A stretch of DNA of 64,000 bases from JBBDWK01 sp040902885 (GCA_040902885.1 JBBDWK010000057.1:1-64000); one strand, 5' to 3'; counted from the first letter of the stretch, positions 1 through 11,253 are shown. A program made the numbers and translations. Notes: generated by a model not told the origin, from the letters alone.

Positions 1-1072
1 AGAAGTCGGGCGGTGCCTGCGGGTCGCGCGCGGAGGCGGCGTAGAGCACCAGCCCAACGACCAGCACCAGCAGCAGGTCGAAGCCGATAAGTACCTCCCG
101 CTCCACGTTGATGGGGCTGCCTGTCCACGCCATCGTGGCCAGAAACACCAGTAGCAGAACTGTGAACAGCGGTGTGAACAGCCTGGTCAGCACCGGTGCC
201 ATGTTCTCGATGACACTTTGCTTCGCCTCCACGAGCCAGGATCCGATGATGACGGCCCCCATCGCCCCGCACGGGATCAGCCAGCCCTGTGCGAACCACT
301 CAGCGTTCATCTTGATGGCCTTGAACATCATCAACGTAAAGCCGGTGAGGACGCCCCCGCCGAGCGCGATGAGCACGTAGTAGATGACCAGCTCGCCCGA
401 GAACCGCACGAAGTCCATGCGCCCACCGTCGGCGAACCAGCGGCTTCGGACGTACGCGAAGCCGACGGCCAGCCATAGGGCGATTGGCAAGTGCAGAGCG
501 GTCAGCACCTCAGTGTCGCTACCCGTGCGGAAGGGGAAGACGTTGGCGAAAACAGCCCCGGCCGCGAAGGGCAGCGCCAGCCAGAGGCCGCTTACAACGT
601 CCGACCCGCGCTTCCACACGAAGTAGACGGTGAGCAGCGGCAAGACGAACAGGCTGGCGTTCCGGGCGTAGAACGGCTCGTCACCACCGCCGAGCCGAAG
701 ACCGAACAGCGCCGGCACCTTGATGGCAAACGCCGCGGCGACGGCAAGGATCAGGACGACGAGCGTCTCGGCGTGTGCGGTGTTCGCCGACTCATCGGCA
801 GTGTCGGGGGCAATGACCAACTGCTTCCACAGCCGCTCGGAGTGCACGCGTGCAAACTCGCGTGACAGCGCATCGAGGCTGCCCATGCGCTTGACCGCGA
901 CTAAGAAAGCTTCATCCCCTGCCAGGCCGGCCTCGGTGAGCGCCACCAGCTGGTCGCGCAGATGTCCCTCGAGCTCCTCCACGTCGGGACCGTGAAGGAC
1001 CTGCCGGCGGCGTACGTACGCCCGCCACTGCGCGATGTGCTCCTCGAGCGGTCGATCGGCGAAGGTCGTCAT
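1..1072 (-). CDS. Membrane protein with permease-prefix-like N-terminus (3' end cut by window edge)
   Basis: At least 357 residues can be read; the gene continues beyond base 1. The start ATG (1072-1070) overlaps the TGA of the upstream PadR gene in an ATGA, so the two are translationally coupled. The first 80 or so residues are soluble and helical, with the order short helix, EELEGHLRDQL, then EAFLVAVKRMGS. This resembles the permease prefix domain found at the N-terminus of acidobacterial orphan permeases. After it come about nine hydrophobic segments broken by short charged loops, with no MacB-type periplasmic domain in the visible part. It is therefore probably a PadR-controlled membrane protein rather than a complete ABC permease. 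Its substrate cannot be read from the sequence. Confidence 0.7.
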   Translation of the reverse strand, partial: MTTFADRPLEEHIAQWRAYVRRRQVLHGPDVEELEGHLRDQLVALTEAGLAGDEAFLVAVKRMGSLDALSREFARVHSERLWKQLVIAPDTADESANTAHAETLVVLILAVAAAFAIKVPALFGLRLGGGDEPFYARNASLFVLPLLTVYFVWKRGSDVVSGLWLALPFAAGAVFANVFPFRTGSDTEVLTALHLPIALWLAVGFAYVRSRWFADGGRMDFVRFSGELVIYYVLIALGGGVLTGFTLMMFKAIKMNAEWFAQGWLIPCGAMGAVIIGSWLVEAKQSVIENMAPVLTRLFTPLFTVLLLVFLATMAWTGSPINVEREVLIGFDLLLVLVVGLVLYAASARDPQAPPDF

Positions 1073-1407
1073 GCCGTGCACGCCTTCATCCAGATACCCC
1101 GCAGGGTACCGTCCACGACCTGCCACTGCTGCCGCTGGGCTGCGAGCTGCGCCCGGCCTTCTCTAGTGATCCGGTAGTACTTACGCCTGCGGCCGTTCTC
1201 GGACGCGGACCACTTCGCCGCGACATGACCTTGGCGCTCAAGCCGGTGCAGCACGGGATAGAGCATGCCGTCCGTCCACTGTAGGTGCCCGCCTGACAAC
1301 TCGGTCACTCGCTTGATGATGGCGTAGCCGTAACTGTCGCCTTCGGCAAGGATGGCGAGCACGAGCGGCGTGGCGGAAGCAGCAACCAGGTCCTTACTCA
1401 TATCCAT
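1069..1407 (-). CDS. PadR-family transcriptional regulator
   Basis: This 112-residue protein has the winged-helix fold of PadR repressors. Residues 1-30 form the first helices (LVLAILAEGDSYGYAII), residues 40-60 the recognition helix region (GMLYPVLHRLERQG), and residues 65-80 the wing with the basic ENGRRRKYYRIT. The C-terminal helix for dimerisation follows. The start at 1407 is chosen because a near-perfect promoter ends only a few bases upstream, which excludes the longer upstream reading frame; ATG 1401 is an alternative. PadR proteins usually repress their own operon and a neighbouring membrane protein, and the overlap with the downstream membrane gene fits. The effector is unknown. Confidence 0.9.
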   Translation of the reverse strand: MDMSKDLVAASATPLVLAILAEGDSYGYAIIKRVTELSGGHLQWTDGMLYPVLHRLERQGHVAAKWSASENGRRRKYYRITREGRAQLAAQRQQWQVVDGTLRGIWMKACTA

Positions 1408-1417
1408 ACGTAGAAGT

Positions 1418-1446
1418 ATTATACATGGTGGTTCTATGTATGTCAA
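1418..1446 (-). promoter_or_regulatory. Sigma70-like promoter with embedded PadR operator
   Basis: Read on the minus strand, TTGACA (1446-1441) and TATAAT (1423-1418) are separated by exactly 17 bases. The inverted repeat ATACAT-N9-ATGTAT (1421-1441) lies across the spacer and touches both hexamers, as expected for a PadR operator that blocks polymerase. The expected transcription start falls within a few bases of ATG 1407, so the mRNA would be leaderless or nearly so, and no Shine-Dalgarno sequence is seen. Confidence 0.8.
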
Positions 1447-1567
1447 AAACCTGAGGTCAAGCGCCTCGATTGATGGAAGCAGGTAGGAGGTAGGACAACC
1501 GCGCTGCAGTGGAAGTCGACATCTTAAGTTAACGCTTATAGGGGACCGCCCCCACATTGGCTGTCAT

Positions 1568-2545
1568 CTACCGGAAGCGTACCTTCACGTCGGGGCGGTT
1601 CTCCAGGTGTACCGTGTCCACGAAGCGCACGCGGGCGGGATTGAGAGTCATCACGATCGATTGCGTGCGCACCCCATCGCCGGAGAAGCGCGCTCCCTGC
1701 AGCAAATTGCCGTCGGTGACCCCCGAGGCGACGAACACGATGTTGCGGCCCGGCGCCAGATCCTTCGTCGTGTATACCGTACATGCATCGCGAATGCCCA
1801 TGGCCTGCATCCGCTCGCGCTGAGCCTCATCCTTGACGATCAGGCGTCCCAGGATCTCGCCGTTGAGGCATCGCAGGGCCGCCGCCGCGAGCACTCCTTC
1901 GGGAGCGCCGCCGGAGCCCATGACGGCGTGAACGCCTGTTCCCGCGACCGCCGCGGCGATACCGGCAGACAGGTCTCCGTCTCCGATCAGCCGGATGCGC
2001 GCGCCGGCGTTTCGGATGTCCGCGATCAGTTGCTCATGGCGCGGCCGGTCCAAAACCACGACTACCAGATCGTCCACGCCGCGCTGTAGCCGCCGGGCGA
2101 TCGCTTTCAAGTTGTGCTTCACCGGTGCGTCGAGCTCCACCGCCCCTTTCGCCGCCGGCCCCACGATGATCTTCTCCATATAGCAGTCGGGCGCGTGAAG
2201 GAGTCCGCCCCGCTCGGCCGCGGCCAGGACGGTGATCGCTCCGCCCGCGCCGGTTGCGCACAGGTTTGTGCCCTCCAGCGGATCGACCGCGATATCGATG
2301 TCCATCTCCCCGCTCTGACCCTTCGCCGAACCTACCTTTTCGCCGATAAACAGCATGGGCGCCTTGTCGCGTTCGCCCTCCCCGATCACGATGGTGCCGG
2401 CGATGGGTACGGTATCGAGCGTGCGCCGCATGCTCTCCACCGCCACCCGATCCGAGCCGTCGCGATCTCCGAAACCCATGGTTCGCGCCGAAGCGATGGC
2501 GGCCTCCTCCACCACTCGCAACATTTCGAGAGAGAGATCCAACAT
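1568..2545 (-). CDS. glpX: Fructose-1,6-bisphosphatase, class II (GlpX)
   Basis: The 325-residue protein has the usual GlpX length. It hydrolyses fructose 1,6-bisphosphate to fructose 6-phosphate in gluconeogenesis, using divalent metal. Visible family marks are GEGERD near residue 55, the metal-binding DPLEGT at 88-93, and the GSGGAPEGVLAAAALRC segment in the C-terminal half. The start at 2545 (MLDLSLEM) matches the family's N-terminus; an upstream in-frame extension of 22 residues has no family similarity. The gene is divergent from the 2-hydroxyacid dehydrogenase with only 18 bases between the start codons. Some family members also act on sedoheptulose bisphosphate; nothing here decides that. 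Confidence 0.95.
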   Translation of the reverse strand: MLDLSLEMLRVVEEAAIASARTMGFGDRDGSDRVAVESMRRTLDTVPIAGTIVIGEGERDKAPMLFIGEKVGSAKGQSGEMDIDIAVDPLEGTNLCATGAGGAITVLAAAERGGLLHAPDCYMEKIIVGPAAKGAVELDAPVKHNLKAIARRLQRGVDDLVVVVLDRPRHEQLIADIRNAGARIRLIGDGDLSAGIAAAVAGTGVHAVMGSGGAPEGVLAAAALRCLNGEILGRLIVKDEAQRERMQAMGIRDACTVYTTKDLAPGRNIVFVASGVTDGNLLQGARFSGDGVRTQSIVMTLNPARVRFVDTVHLENRPDVKVRFR

Positions 2546-2563
2546 GTGGTAAGTTTGCTCCAA

Positions 2564-3532
2564 ATGGACGATATCACAATTCTGGCGCTTTCCAGCCCCG
2601 CGGAGCCACAACTAAAAATGCTTAGTGCGTTACCCGACCATGCGAACCTGGCGGTGGGAGAAAGGGTGGAGGCTTTCAAGAATCTGGCGCCAAGGGCGGA
2701 CGTAATCTTGCATTGGAATACTTCCCGCGCGCTTCTGGAAGAAGTCTGGAAGATGGCTTCCAAGGTGCGCTGGGTACACTCGCGGGCGGCGGGTCTCGAT
2801 ACGCTGCTGTTTCCGGAGTTGATCTCAAGCCCGGCCATCCTTACTAACGGCCGCGGAGTTTTCAGCCGTTCCCTCGGCGAGTTCGCGGTGGCGGCGGCGC
2901 TGTTCTTTGCCAAGGACCTTCGCCGCATGACGCGCAATCAGGCGGAAGGGCGATGGGAGCAGTTCGACGTCGAGGAACTGCACGGCCGGACGATGGGCAT
3001 AATTGGCTATGGCGATATCGGACGCGCCATCGCCGAGCGGGCGCGTCCGTTCGGAATGAAGATCCTGGCCATGCGCCGGCGCCCCGAGTTATCGAAGGAC
3101 GATCCTTTGGTGGATGAGGTGGTGGGCCAGGAGAGAACCATGGATGTCATGTCCGAATCGGACTACGTGGTCTCCGCGCTGCCGCTGACGCCTGACACGC
3201 GCGGGCTGATCGGCGGAAAGGAGATCGCCGCCATGAAGCCAAATGCGGTGATCATGAACTTGGGCCGCGGGCCGGTGATCGTCGAATCGGAATTGATCCG
3301 CGCGCTCGAGGAGCGCCGGATTCGCGGCGCCGCGCTCGATGTCTTCGATTGCGAGCCGCTGCCGGCAGGCCATCCGTTCTATCGCCTCGACAACGTGCTG
3401 CTCTCGCCGCATAGCGCCGACCACACGTCGGACTGGCTCGATAACGCCATGCAGTTTTTCCTGGACAATCTGGACAGGTTCCTGAAGAGCCAGCCGCTCA
3501 TGAACGTTGTGGAGAAGCGTTTGGGTTACTGA
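2564..3532 (+). CDS. D-2-hydroxyacid dehydrogenase (NAD-dependent)
   Basis: The 322-residue protein fits the D-isomer-specific 2-hydroxyacid dehydrogenases, which interconvert 2-keto acids and D-2-hydroxy acids. The Rossmann motif GYGDIG is at 148-153. The catalytic triad is visible as Arg235 (NLGRGPV), Glu264 (FDCEP) and His283 (SPHSADH). The sequence after the His, SADHTSDW, is typical of a subgroup of poorly characterised dehydrogenases rather than of SerA or LdhA. There is no C-terminal ACT domain, which argues against 3-phosphoglycerate dehydrogenase. The substrate is not predictable. The start at 2564 leaves almost no leader on the divergent glpX side. Confidence 0.9.
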   Translation: MDDITILALSSPAEPQLKMLSALPDHANLAVGERVEAFKNLAPRADVILHWNTSRALLEEVWKMASKVRWVHSRAAGLDTLLFPELISSPAILTNGRGVFSRSLGEFAVAAALFFAKDLRRMTRNQAEGRWEQFDVEELHGRTMGIIGYGDIGRAIAERARPFGMKILAMRRRPELSKDDPLVDEVVGQERTMDVMSESDYVVSALPLTPDTRGLIGGKEIAAMKPNAVIMNLGRGPVIVESELIRALEERRIRGAALDVFDCEPLPAGHPFYRLDNVLLSPHSADHTSDWLDNAMQFFLDNLDRFLKSQPLMNVVEKRLGY

Positions 3533-3556
3533 GCTCCGCTTGCTGGGAGCGGCCGC

Positions 3557-5239
3557 TCAGCTTGCCAGTTCCAGCTCGATCTTCTTCTGATTCGGGTCCA
3601 GGTGAACGATGCGGAAACTGCGGACCTGTCCCGCCCGCGCCGGCTCTTTCCGGCCGCTCCCCATATACGGCGTGGGCGTTCCGCCCTTCCATCGGGCTGC
3701 GAGCATGGAGGAGAGGGCGGACAGATCGGGCTTGCTTTCCTGTACCGCCTCTTCGCCCGGTTTGCCGTCGGCGGGGCGGCAGACGGCCTGAATGCCTTCG
3801 CCCAGCTCGATCTTCATCCGGCCGCCGCTCACGTCGGCGACGCGGCCAGTGACTACATCGCCTTCTCTATGTTCGGCGATGTACTCGTCCATGCTGGTGG
3901 GTTGAAGCTGTTTCAGTCCCAGACGGATGCGGCGCTTCTCCGTATCCACGTCGAGCACCTGCGCGCGCACGGCCTCGCCTTCCTTCAGCATGTCCTTGGG
4001 ATGGTTGAGCCGCTTCTCCGCGCTCATGTCGCCGATGTGAATCATGCCTTCAAGCCCGTCGCCCAGCTCGACAAAAGCCCCGAACTTGGTCAGGCTGCTG
4101 ATCGGGCCTTCCACGATACTGCCTGCCGGGAAGCGGGCGGCGGCGCTCTCCCAAGGATCGCCGAGAGTCTGCTTCAGACCAAGCGAGAGGCGCTTCTCGA
4201 TTGCATTCACGCCCAGAACCACGGCCTCCACCTGGTCGCCGGGTTTCACTACATCGGACGGTTTGCGCACCTTCTTCGACCAGGACATCTCGGAGAGGTG
4301 AATCAGGCCCTCAAGCCCCGCTTCCAGCTCCACGAACGCCCCGAAGTCGGTCACGCGGGCGACCTTGCCGCTCACGCGGTCGCCTTGGTGGTACTTCTCG
4401 CCGGCCACCGTCCACGGGTCGGGAAGCAGTTGCTTCATGCCCAGCGAAACGCGTCTGCGCGCGGGATCCACCTTCAGGATTTGCACTTCGACCGAATCGC
4501 CCACGGAGAGCAGATCGGAGGGCTTATTCACGCGCCCGTACGACATGTCGGTCACATGGAGCAACCCGTCCAGTCCGCCGATGTCGATGAAAGCGCCGTA
4601 ATCGGTCAGGCTGCGAACGGTTCCGCGCACTACCGTGTCGCGCTTGAGAGTCGTGAACAACTGCTCGCGCGCCCTGGCTTCCTCCTCCTCGAGCACCGCG
4701 CGCCGGTCCACGACCACATCCTCCGACGCGACGTCCAGCTTGATGATGCGGCAGGAAATCTCCTGTCCCACGAGCTTCTCCATGTCGGCCACATCGCGGG
4801 CGCCGCTGCGGGAAGCCGGCATGAAGGCGCGCACTCCCACGTCCACGCTCAAGCCGCCCTTGACCACCGCGGCCACTATGCCGCCGATGGCGCTCTTCTC
4901 TTCGAACGCCTTCTCCAGCGACGACCAGTCCTTGGGCCTCTGGACCTTAATGCGCGACAGTAGATAGTAGCCGTCGCCGCTGCGGCCTTTGATGCTCGCT
5001 TGCAATTTGTCGCCGGCCGCGGGGGTTTCTCCGCCGAATTCGGCAAGCGGAAGGGATCCCTCCATCTTCAGTCCGATGTCCACGAAGACGGTGTCGCCGG
5101 AAATGGCAACCACGGTGCCCTCGCGTGCGTCTCCTTCGGGCTGGTGCGACTGTTCGAACGCCGACAAAATATCGCCGAACGAGGCTTCGTTGGCCTGGTT
5201 CGCAATTTCTTGTTCGGAGTTCAGGGAAGAATTAGGCAT
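3557..5239 (-). CDS. rpsA: 30S ribosomal protein S1
   Basis: The 560-residue protein carries six S1 (OB-fold) RNA-binding repeats at about residues 37-100, 118-182, 205-272, 289-357, 376-445 and 462-560. Repeats 3 to 5 are the canonical ones, with the DYGAFIDI, DFGAFVEL and KFGAFVEL signatures and the (V/R)xLGxKQ ends. Repeats 1, 2 and 6 are more divergent, as is usual. S1 binds mRNA at the 30S subunit and helps initiation on structured or weak leaders. The last repeat carries a long insertion (about residues 495-535) not seen in E. coli S1. The start MPNSSLNS is chosen at 5239; the upstream in-frame codons overlap the divergent kinase gene. Confidence 0.95.
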   Translation of the reverse strand: MPNSSLNSEQEIANQANEASFGDILSAFEQSHQPEGDAREGTVVAISGDTVFVDIGLKMEGSLPLAEFGGETPAAGDKLQASIKGRSGDGYYLLSRIKVQRPKDWSSLEKAFEEKSAIGGIVAAVVKGGLSVDVGVRAFMPASRSGARDVADMEKLVGQEISCRIIKLDVASEDVVVDRRAVLEEEEARAREQLFTTLKRDTVVRGTVRSLTDYGAFIDIGGLDGLLHVTDMSYGRVNKPSDLLSVGDSVEVQILKVDPARRRVSLGMKQLLPDPWTVAGEKYHQGDRVSGKVARVTDFGAFVELEAGLEGLIHLSEMSWSKKVRKPSDVVKPGDQVEAVVLGVNAIEKRLSLGLKQTLGDPWESAAARFPAGSIVEGPISSLTKFGAFVELGDGLEGMIHIGDMSAEKRLNHPKDMLKEGEAVRAQVLDVDTEKRRIRLGLKQLQPTSMDEYIAEHREGDVVTGRVADVSGGRMKIELGEGIQAVCRPADGKPGEEAVQESKPDLSALSSMLAARWKGGTPTPYMGSGRKEPARAGQVRSFRIVHLDPNQKKIELELAS

Positions 5240-5284
5240 GGGGTATACCTTAATTCTGGCACAAACGAGGCTAAGATAACACTC

Positions 5285-6549
5285 GTGCTCCCAGCGCGCT
5301 GGAGGGGACTTCTTCGTCCACAAGATTTGGTCTGGCTGGCCCTGTTTTCCATTCTGGCGGCGGCCGGTCCGGAGCGCGGCGCCCTGGAGCTCGGCCTGCT
5401 TCTGGTGTTGGCCGTTCTGCAGGTTCTTGAGACGCGGATCGACGGGTTTCAAGGGCGGCCAGGCAGAGAGATTTCCATTTTGTTGAAGCTCTCAGTCGCT
5501 TATGTTCTGATCGGTTTCACCGGCGGCGTCAATAGCAGTTACTACTTGATCCTGCTGCTGCCCATGGTCTCGGCGGCCACCTCCCTGGGCGTCTTCGGAA
5601 CGGCCGTGGTTACGCTGCTTTCGTGCGCCTCCTACCTCTCCTTCCTGCTGTTCATCGACTGGACGCGATTTCAGCTCGGGCCCAACGAGCAACGCGAGCT
5701 TGTGATGCGCCTCTTGATGATCGCCATCACCGGGTATCTGGTCAACACGCTGTCCAAAGCGAACCGCGAGCAGGCGCTGAAGCACCGCACGCTGGCCGAG
5801 GAACTGGCCGAAGCGAACCGTCACCTGCGGGAAGCCGAAGCCGCCGTCCGCCGCAGCGAGCGACTGGCCGCTCTGGGCCGCCTTTCGGCCGGCCTCGCCC
5901 ACGAGCTGCGCAATCCGCTAGGCACGATTCGCGTTTCCGCGGATATGCTCTCGAAGAGCGTCGAAGGCGAGAATGAAGTGGCTCGGGAGGTGGCCGGGTT
6001 CATCTCCACGGAAGTGGTCCGCGCGAATTCGCTGGTCACGCGCTTTCTCGACTTCGCGCGGCCGCTCGAGTTGCGTCTCGGCAGCGTCGAGATTGGCGAA
6101 GTGATCGACCTTGCGGTGGGCAACGTGGAGCGTACGCTCAGCGCGGAGGGCTCGCACCCGACGATCTTCCGCAACTATTCCCCGGAGGTCGCTCCCTTGC
6201 CCCTGGATGCCGAGATGATGGAGCGCGTTTTCTATAACCTCCTGCTCAATGCCGCGCAGGCCACCCCGCCGGACGGCTCCGTCACCGTGAAGACGCGCGG
6301 CGCGGGCGGCATGGTGGAGATCGCGGTGATCGATCGCGGTTCGGGAATCGAACCCGCGCATCGCGAGAAGATTTTCGATCCCTTCTTCACCACCAAGCCA
6401 GGCGGTGTAGGCTTGGGATTGGCCATTGTTGCGAAAATAGTCGATGAGCACGGCGGCAGAATGGCTGTCGAAAGCGAGCCCGGCAAGGGAAGTATCTTTC
6501 GGGTCCTGCTGCCCTCGGAAGGCGCGCTGGCTCGGAACGCCGAATCCGC

Positions 6550-6553
<4 letters not shown>
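5285..6553 (+). CDS. Membrane sensor histidine kinase
   Basis: The 422-residue kinase starts with GTG at 5285. Residues 12-155 contain about five to six membrane segments with very short loops, so the sensor is membrane-embedded rather than periplasmic. A coiled coil follows (160-195). Then come the HisKA H-box with His206 in AHELRNPLG, the N-box (NLLLNAAQ, about 318-325), G1 (DRGSG, 350-354) and G2 (GVGLGLA, 374-380). It autophosphorylates His206 and should pass the phosphate to the NtrC-type regulator next to it, whose ATG overlaps this gene's TGA. The signal is unknown. A start further upstream would run into the divergent rpsA leader. Confidence 0.92.
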
Positions 6554-7916
<1,363 letters not shown>

Positions 7917-7920
<4 letters not shown>

Positions 7921-9119
7921 CCGAAGATCTCCTTCAAGCGGCGCGCGATGGTGCGGTGCTCCGTGCCGCGCAACATCCACATGGAGATGCGCAGCTTTCC
8001 CTCTCCCATGCGCGATACCGAAATCGGCGGATTGCCTTCGAGAAGCTGCTTTACGACGTCCTGCGACGCCTGCTTGCGGCTCGATTCATCCCACTCGACC
8101 ACCACGTGCGGCACGTTGTTGGCGATCTCCGGAACGTCCTTCCGCGTCTCGACGCCCTTGATCTTCGAGAGGCCGTCCATCATCTCGGCGGCGCGGGTGT
8201 CCAGCAAGCGGCGCTCGGCGGCATGGTCCACTTTGAGGTAGCGTTCCACGGCGGCGATCAGGCCGACGATTTCCTCTTTTCCAACCTTCATGCCGCGTCC
8301 GATGCCGCCGTAGGGGCTCTGCGCTTCAAAGCCGGCGTCGACCAGATCCTTGCGTCCCAGAAGGAGACCCGAGCATTGCGGTCCCAGCAGGCCCTTGCCG
8401 CCGGAGAAGGCGACCAGGTCGAAACCTTCCTCAACGACGGATGTGAGCCGCGAAACGGGCGGCACATCCGCGGCGGCGTCGTTGAACGTCGGCACGCCAC
8501 GCTCCTTGCCCACGCGGATCCACTCGGCGCGCTTGATCTGGCCGTCCGGATCGGCTTTGTTCAGAAAAAACATCATCGCCGTTCGGTCGTTGATGGCGGC
8601 CGTCAGCTCATCCATGGTTTCCACCCAGACGAGCTTTGCGCCGGCCAGCAGAATCTGGCCCTCATAGCCGGAACGGTGCGTCTTCTGAATCACGATCTCG
8701 TGTTTCGTGTCCGCAACGTCGGGAAGACGGCGCAGTTTCCGCCGGTCTCCTCGGGTCATGCACGCAACCGTTGCGATGGTGATGGCTCCGGCCGCGCCCG
8801 TGGTCACCAGCGCGCCCGGAATTTTGAGCAGACCGGCGATGTGCTCGCCCGCTTTACGCTGCAGTTCGGGCAGCGGCACGAAATGGCGCGAAGCTTCGTC
8901 CATTGCCCGCACCACTTCTTCCGGCATAATGGACCCGCCCAGCACGGTGACCGTGCCGACCCCGTTGATCACCGGGCGCACTCCCAGCCGCGCGTAAATT
9001 CCGGCTCCGTTACGTTGTTTACCGCCCGCGGGCGATGCGGAACTGGCGCTCACGCCCCCCAACGCACCGGCGGCGGCTGTCGATTTGAGAAACTTCCTGC
9101 GCGACTTCGATGTGCTCAT
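7917..9119 (-). CDS. Tat-exported SelA-like PLP-dependent enzyme
   Basis: The 400-residue protein is a fold-type I PLP enzyme of the SelA/DgaE-like group. Lys242 in FSGGKGLLGPQ is the expected Schiff-base lysine, and Asp214 (FNDAAAD) should contact the pyridine ring. The N-terminus carries SRRKFLKS followed by an Ala/Gly-rich hydrophobic stretch, which reads as a twin-arginine signal. Relatives include selenocysteine synthase and D-glucosaminate-6-phosphate ammonia-lyase, but there is no selenocysteine context here. A role outside the cytoplasm is inferred from the Tat motif. The reaction is unknown. The gene is flanked by the sigma-54 regulator (convergent) and hom (divergent). Confidence 0.8.
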
Positions 9120-9178
9120 GACGCTCTCCTTACCCCGCTATCATATCCGCTTCCGGGTGCATGCCATAATGGCGGGAT

Positions 9179-10483
9179 ATGCAAGCAGTTCGCGTGGGCG
9201 TGATCGGGGCCGGCAACGTCGGCTCGGGGGCGCTGACGATTCTGGCCGGCAACGCCGATCAGATCGCGCTGAAGCTGGGCTTCGAACTCAAGGTTGCCGC
9301 CGTTTGCAGCCGCTCCATCGAGACCAGGACGCTTCCCGAAGGTCTCGGGCCGGTGCTCAAGACCACGGACTGGCGTGAGGTGGTTGCCCATCCCGGCGTG
9401 GATGTTGTGGCCGAACTGGTAGGCGGAACCACCGTCGCGCGAGAGATTATAGACGGCGCGATCGCGAATGGAAAGTCGGTGGTCACGGCCAACAAGGAGC
9501 TGATGGCCAACTGCGGCTCCGAGATTTGGGCACGCGCCATCTCGGCGGGCATCAATCTGGCGATGGAAGCCAGCGTGGCCGGAGGCATCCCGATCCACGC
9601 GGTTCTGCGCGAGGGTATCTCGGGGGACCGCGTCACCGCTCTCTACGGAATCCTGAACGGCACCAGCAACTACATCCTCACCGAGATGGAGCGGTGCGGC
9701 GAGCCGATGGAAGCCGTGCTGGCCGAGGCGCAACGGCTGGGCTATGCCGAAGCCGACCCGAGCGCCGATGTTGACGGCTACGACGCGCGGGCCAAGCTCG
9801 CCATTCTGGCCGCGCTGGCGTTCGGCGAGAAAATTACGCCGGCCGATATTTATGTAGAGGGCATCCGCCGCATCTCCGCGATGGACTTCCGGTACGCGCA
9901 CCGTCTGGGCCACACCATCCGGTTGATCTGCGCCGCGCGGCAGACGCGGGAGGGCCTGATTCTTTCGGTGCGGCCCGCGCTGATTCGCAACTCGACCATT
10001 CTGGCGAACGTGCAGGGCGCATATAACGCGGTCTGGGTGAAAGGCGCCTATGGCGAGGACACATTCTATTACGGGCGCGGAGCAGGCTCGCTGCCGACCG
10101 GCGTCGCGGTGGTGAGCGACCTGATGCGCGTCGCCCGCGAGATCCGCTCCGGAAGCCCCGAGCGCGTCTCGCCGTTCGCGCATGAGCGTCTGGGCGAGTA
10201 CCGTCCTCTGCCCGTAACAGAGCAGGCGCGGCCGTATTATCTGCGCTTCCGTGTCATGGACCGGCCGGGCATCATCGCGACGCTGGCGGGCATTCTGGCC
10301 GGAAAACAAATCAGCCTGGAAGCGGTGCTTCAGGAACCGTGCGATGAGAAGGGCGATCTGCCGTTCGTCATCACCGTGGAGAATACGTCCGAAGCGGCGA
10401 TTCGCGAAGCGGTGGGCAAGATGTGCTCGCTGGACTTTCTGCTGGAGCCGCCGCTTGCTTTGCCCATGGAGCTGCCGTTATGA
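9179..10483 (+). CDS. hom: Homoserine dehydrogenase
   Basis: The 434-residue enzyme reduces aspartate semialdehyde to homoserine for threonine, methionine and isoleucine synthesis. The nucleotide motif GAGNVG is near residues 10-15. The catalytic domain has the family's segments GGIPIHAVLREG, GILNGTSNYIL and EADPSADVDGYDA. A C-terminal ACT domain (about 345-420, starting YYLRFRVMDRPGI) suggests feedback control by an amino acid, usually threonine. The length matches the single-function ACT-bearing form. Its TGA overlaps the ATG of the next gene, so the two are coupled. Threonine synthase and homoserine kinase are not in the window. Confidence 0.95.
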   Translation: MQAVRVGVIGAGNVGSGALTILAGNADQIALKLGFELKVAAVCSRSIETRTLPEGLGPVLKTTDWREVVAHPGVDVVAELVGGTTVAREIIDGAIANGKSVVTANKELMANCGSEIWARAISAGINLAMEASVAGGIPIHAVLREGISGDRVTALYGILNGTSNYILTEMERCGEPMEAVLAEAQRLGYAEADPSADVDGYDARAKLAILAALAFGEKITPADIYVEGIRRISAMDFRYAHRLGHTIRLICAARQTREGLILSVRPALIRNSTILANVQGAYNAVWVKGAYGEDTFYYGRGAGSLPTGVAVVSDLMRVAREIRSGSPERVSPFAHERLGEYRPLPVTEQARPYYLRFRVMDRPGIIATLAGILAGKQISLEAVLQEPCDEKGDLPFVITVENTSEAAIREAVGKMCSLDFLLEPPLALPMELPL

Positions 10484-11154
10484 ACGTACGTTTCGCTTGC
10501 GCCGCCTTTCTGGCCGCGAGCTTTGCGTTCGGGCAGGTTGCCGAACAGGCCAACTCGGGTTACCGCACCAAAGAGGGGCGCGATCGCGTCGCTTCCTCGC
10601 TCGCGCGGCCAAGCCGGGACGAGCGTCAGAAACCCCAGGAGCTGGTGGACGGGCTGGGTCTGAAGCCGGGTCAGGTGGTGGCGGACATCGGCACGGGCAT
10701 CGGTTACATGCTGCCGTATCTGAGCCGCGCCGTGGGACCTTCCGGCCGTGTGTACGCCGAAGACATTCACGACGACTTTCTCGAAAAGGCTGAAGCGAAG
10801 GCCAAAAAAGAGAAGCTTTCGAACGTATCGTTCGTGAAAGGCATTGAGGCGGACGTCAAGCTGGCGAAGAACAGCATCGACATGGCCTTCGCCCTGGATG
10901 CGTACCATCATATGAACTACCCCGAGCCGATTGTCGATTCGATTCACCGTGCACTGAAGCTGGGCGGCAGGTTCGTTGTGGTGGACTTCTATAAGCGCGA
11001 AGGCGCCATGGGGCCGGGCCGCGATGCAAGGGGTCACATTCGCGCCGACCAGGCGGACGTGATCCGCGAGGTCGAGGCGCGAGGATTTAAACTGACGTCG
11101 AAGAGCGAGCACCTCAAAGACAGCCAGTACGTGCTGGTGTTCAAAAAGAAGTAG
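10480..11154 (+). CDS. Exported class I SAM-dependent methyltransferase
   Basis: The 224-residue protein starts with a hydrophobic signal-like segment (residues 1-18, ending FGQ) and then has a Rossmann methyltransferase domain. Motif I is ADIGTGIGYMLP, and the acidic ribose-binding position is in VYAEDIH. Methyltransferases of this kind with a signal peptide are common in Acidobacteria and are often annotated only as methyltransferase. Their substrate is not known, and how SAM would reach an exported protein is unclear; the segment may be a membrane anchor instead. The ATG overlaps hom's TGA. Confidence 0.8.
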   Translation: MNVRFACAAFLAASFAFGQVAEQANSGYRTKEGRDRVASSLARPSRDERQKPQELVDGLGLKPGQVVADIGTGIGYMLPYLSRAVGPSGRVYAEDIHDDFLEKAEAKAKKEKLSNVSFVKGIEADVKLAKNSIDMAFALDAYHHMNYPEPIVDSIHRALKLGGRFVVVDFYKREGAMGPGRDARGHIRADQADVIREVEARGFKLTSKSEHLKDSQYVLVFKKK

Positions 11155-11253
11155 GGCATTCCTCCCGAGCGGTCGCATGTCAACAGGGCATGGGCCTGGC
11201 GGGGACTCACCCGAGCGGACTGTAGACGGTCAACACGCTTGTGAATCGCCAGA

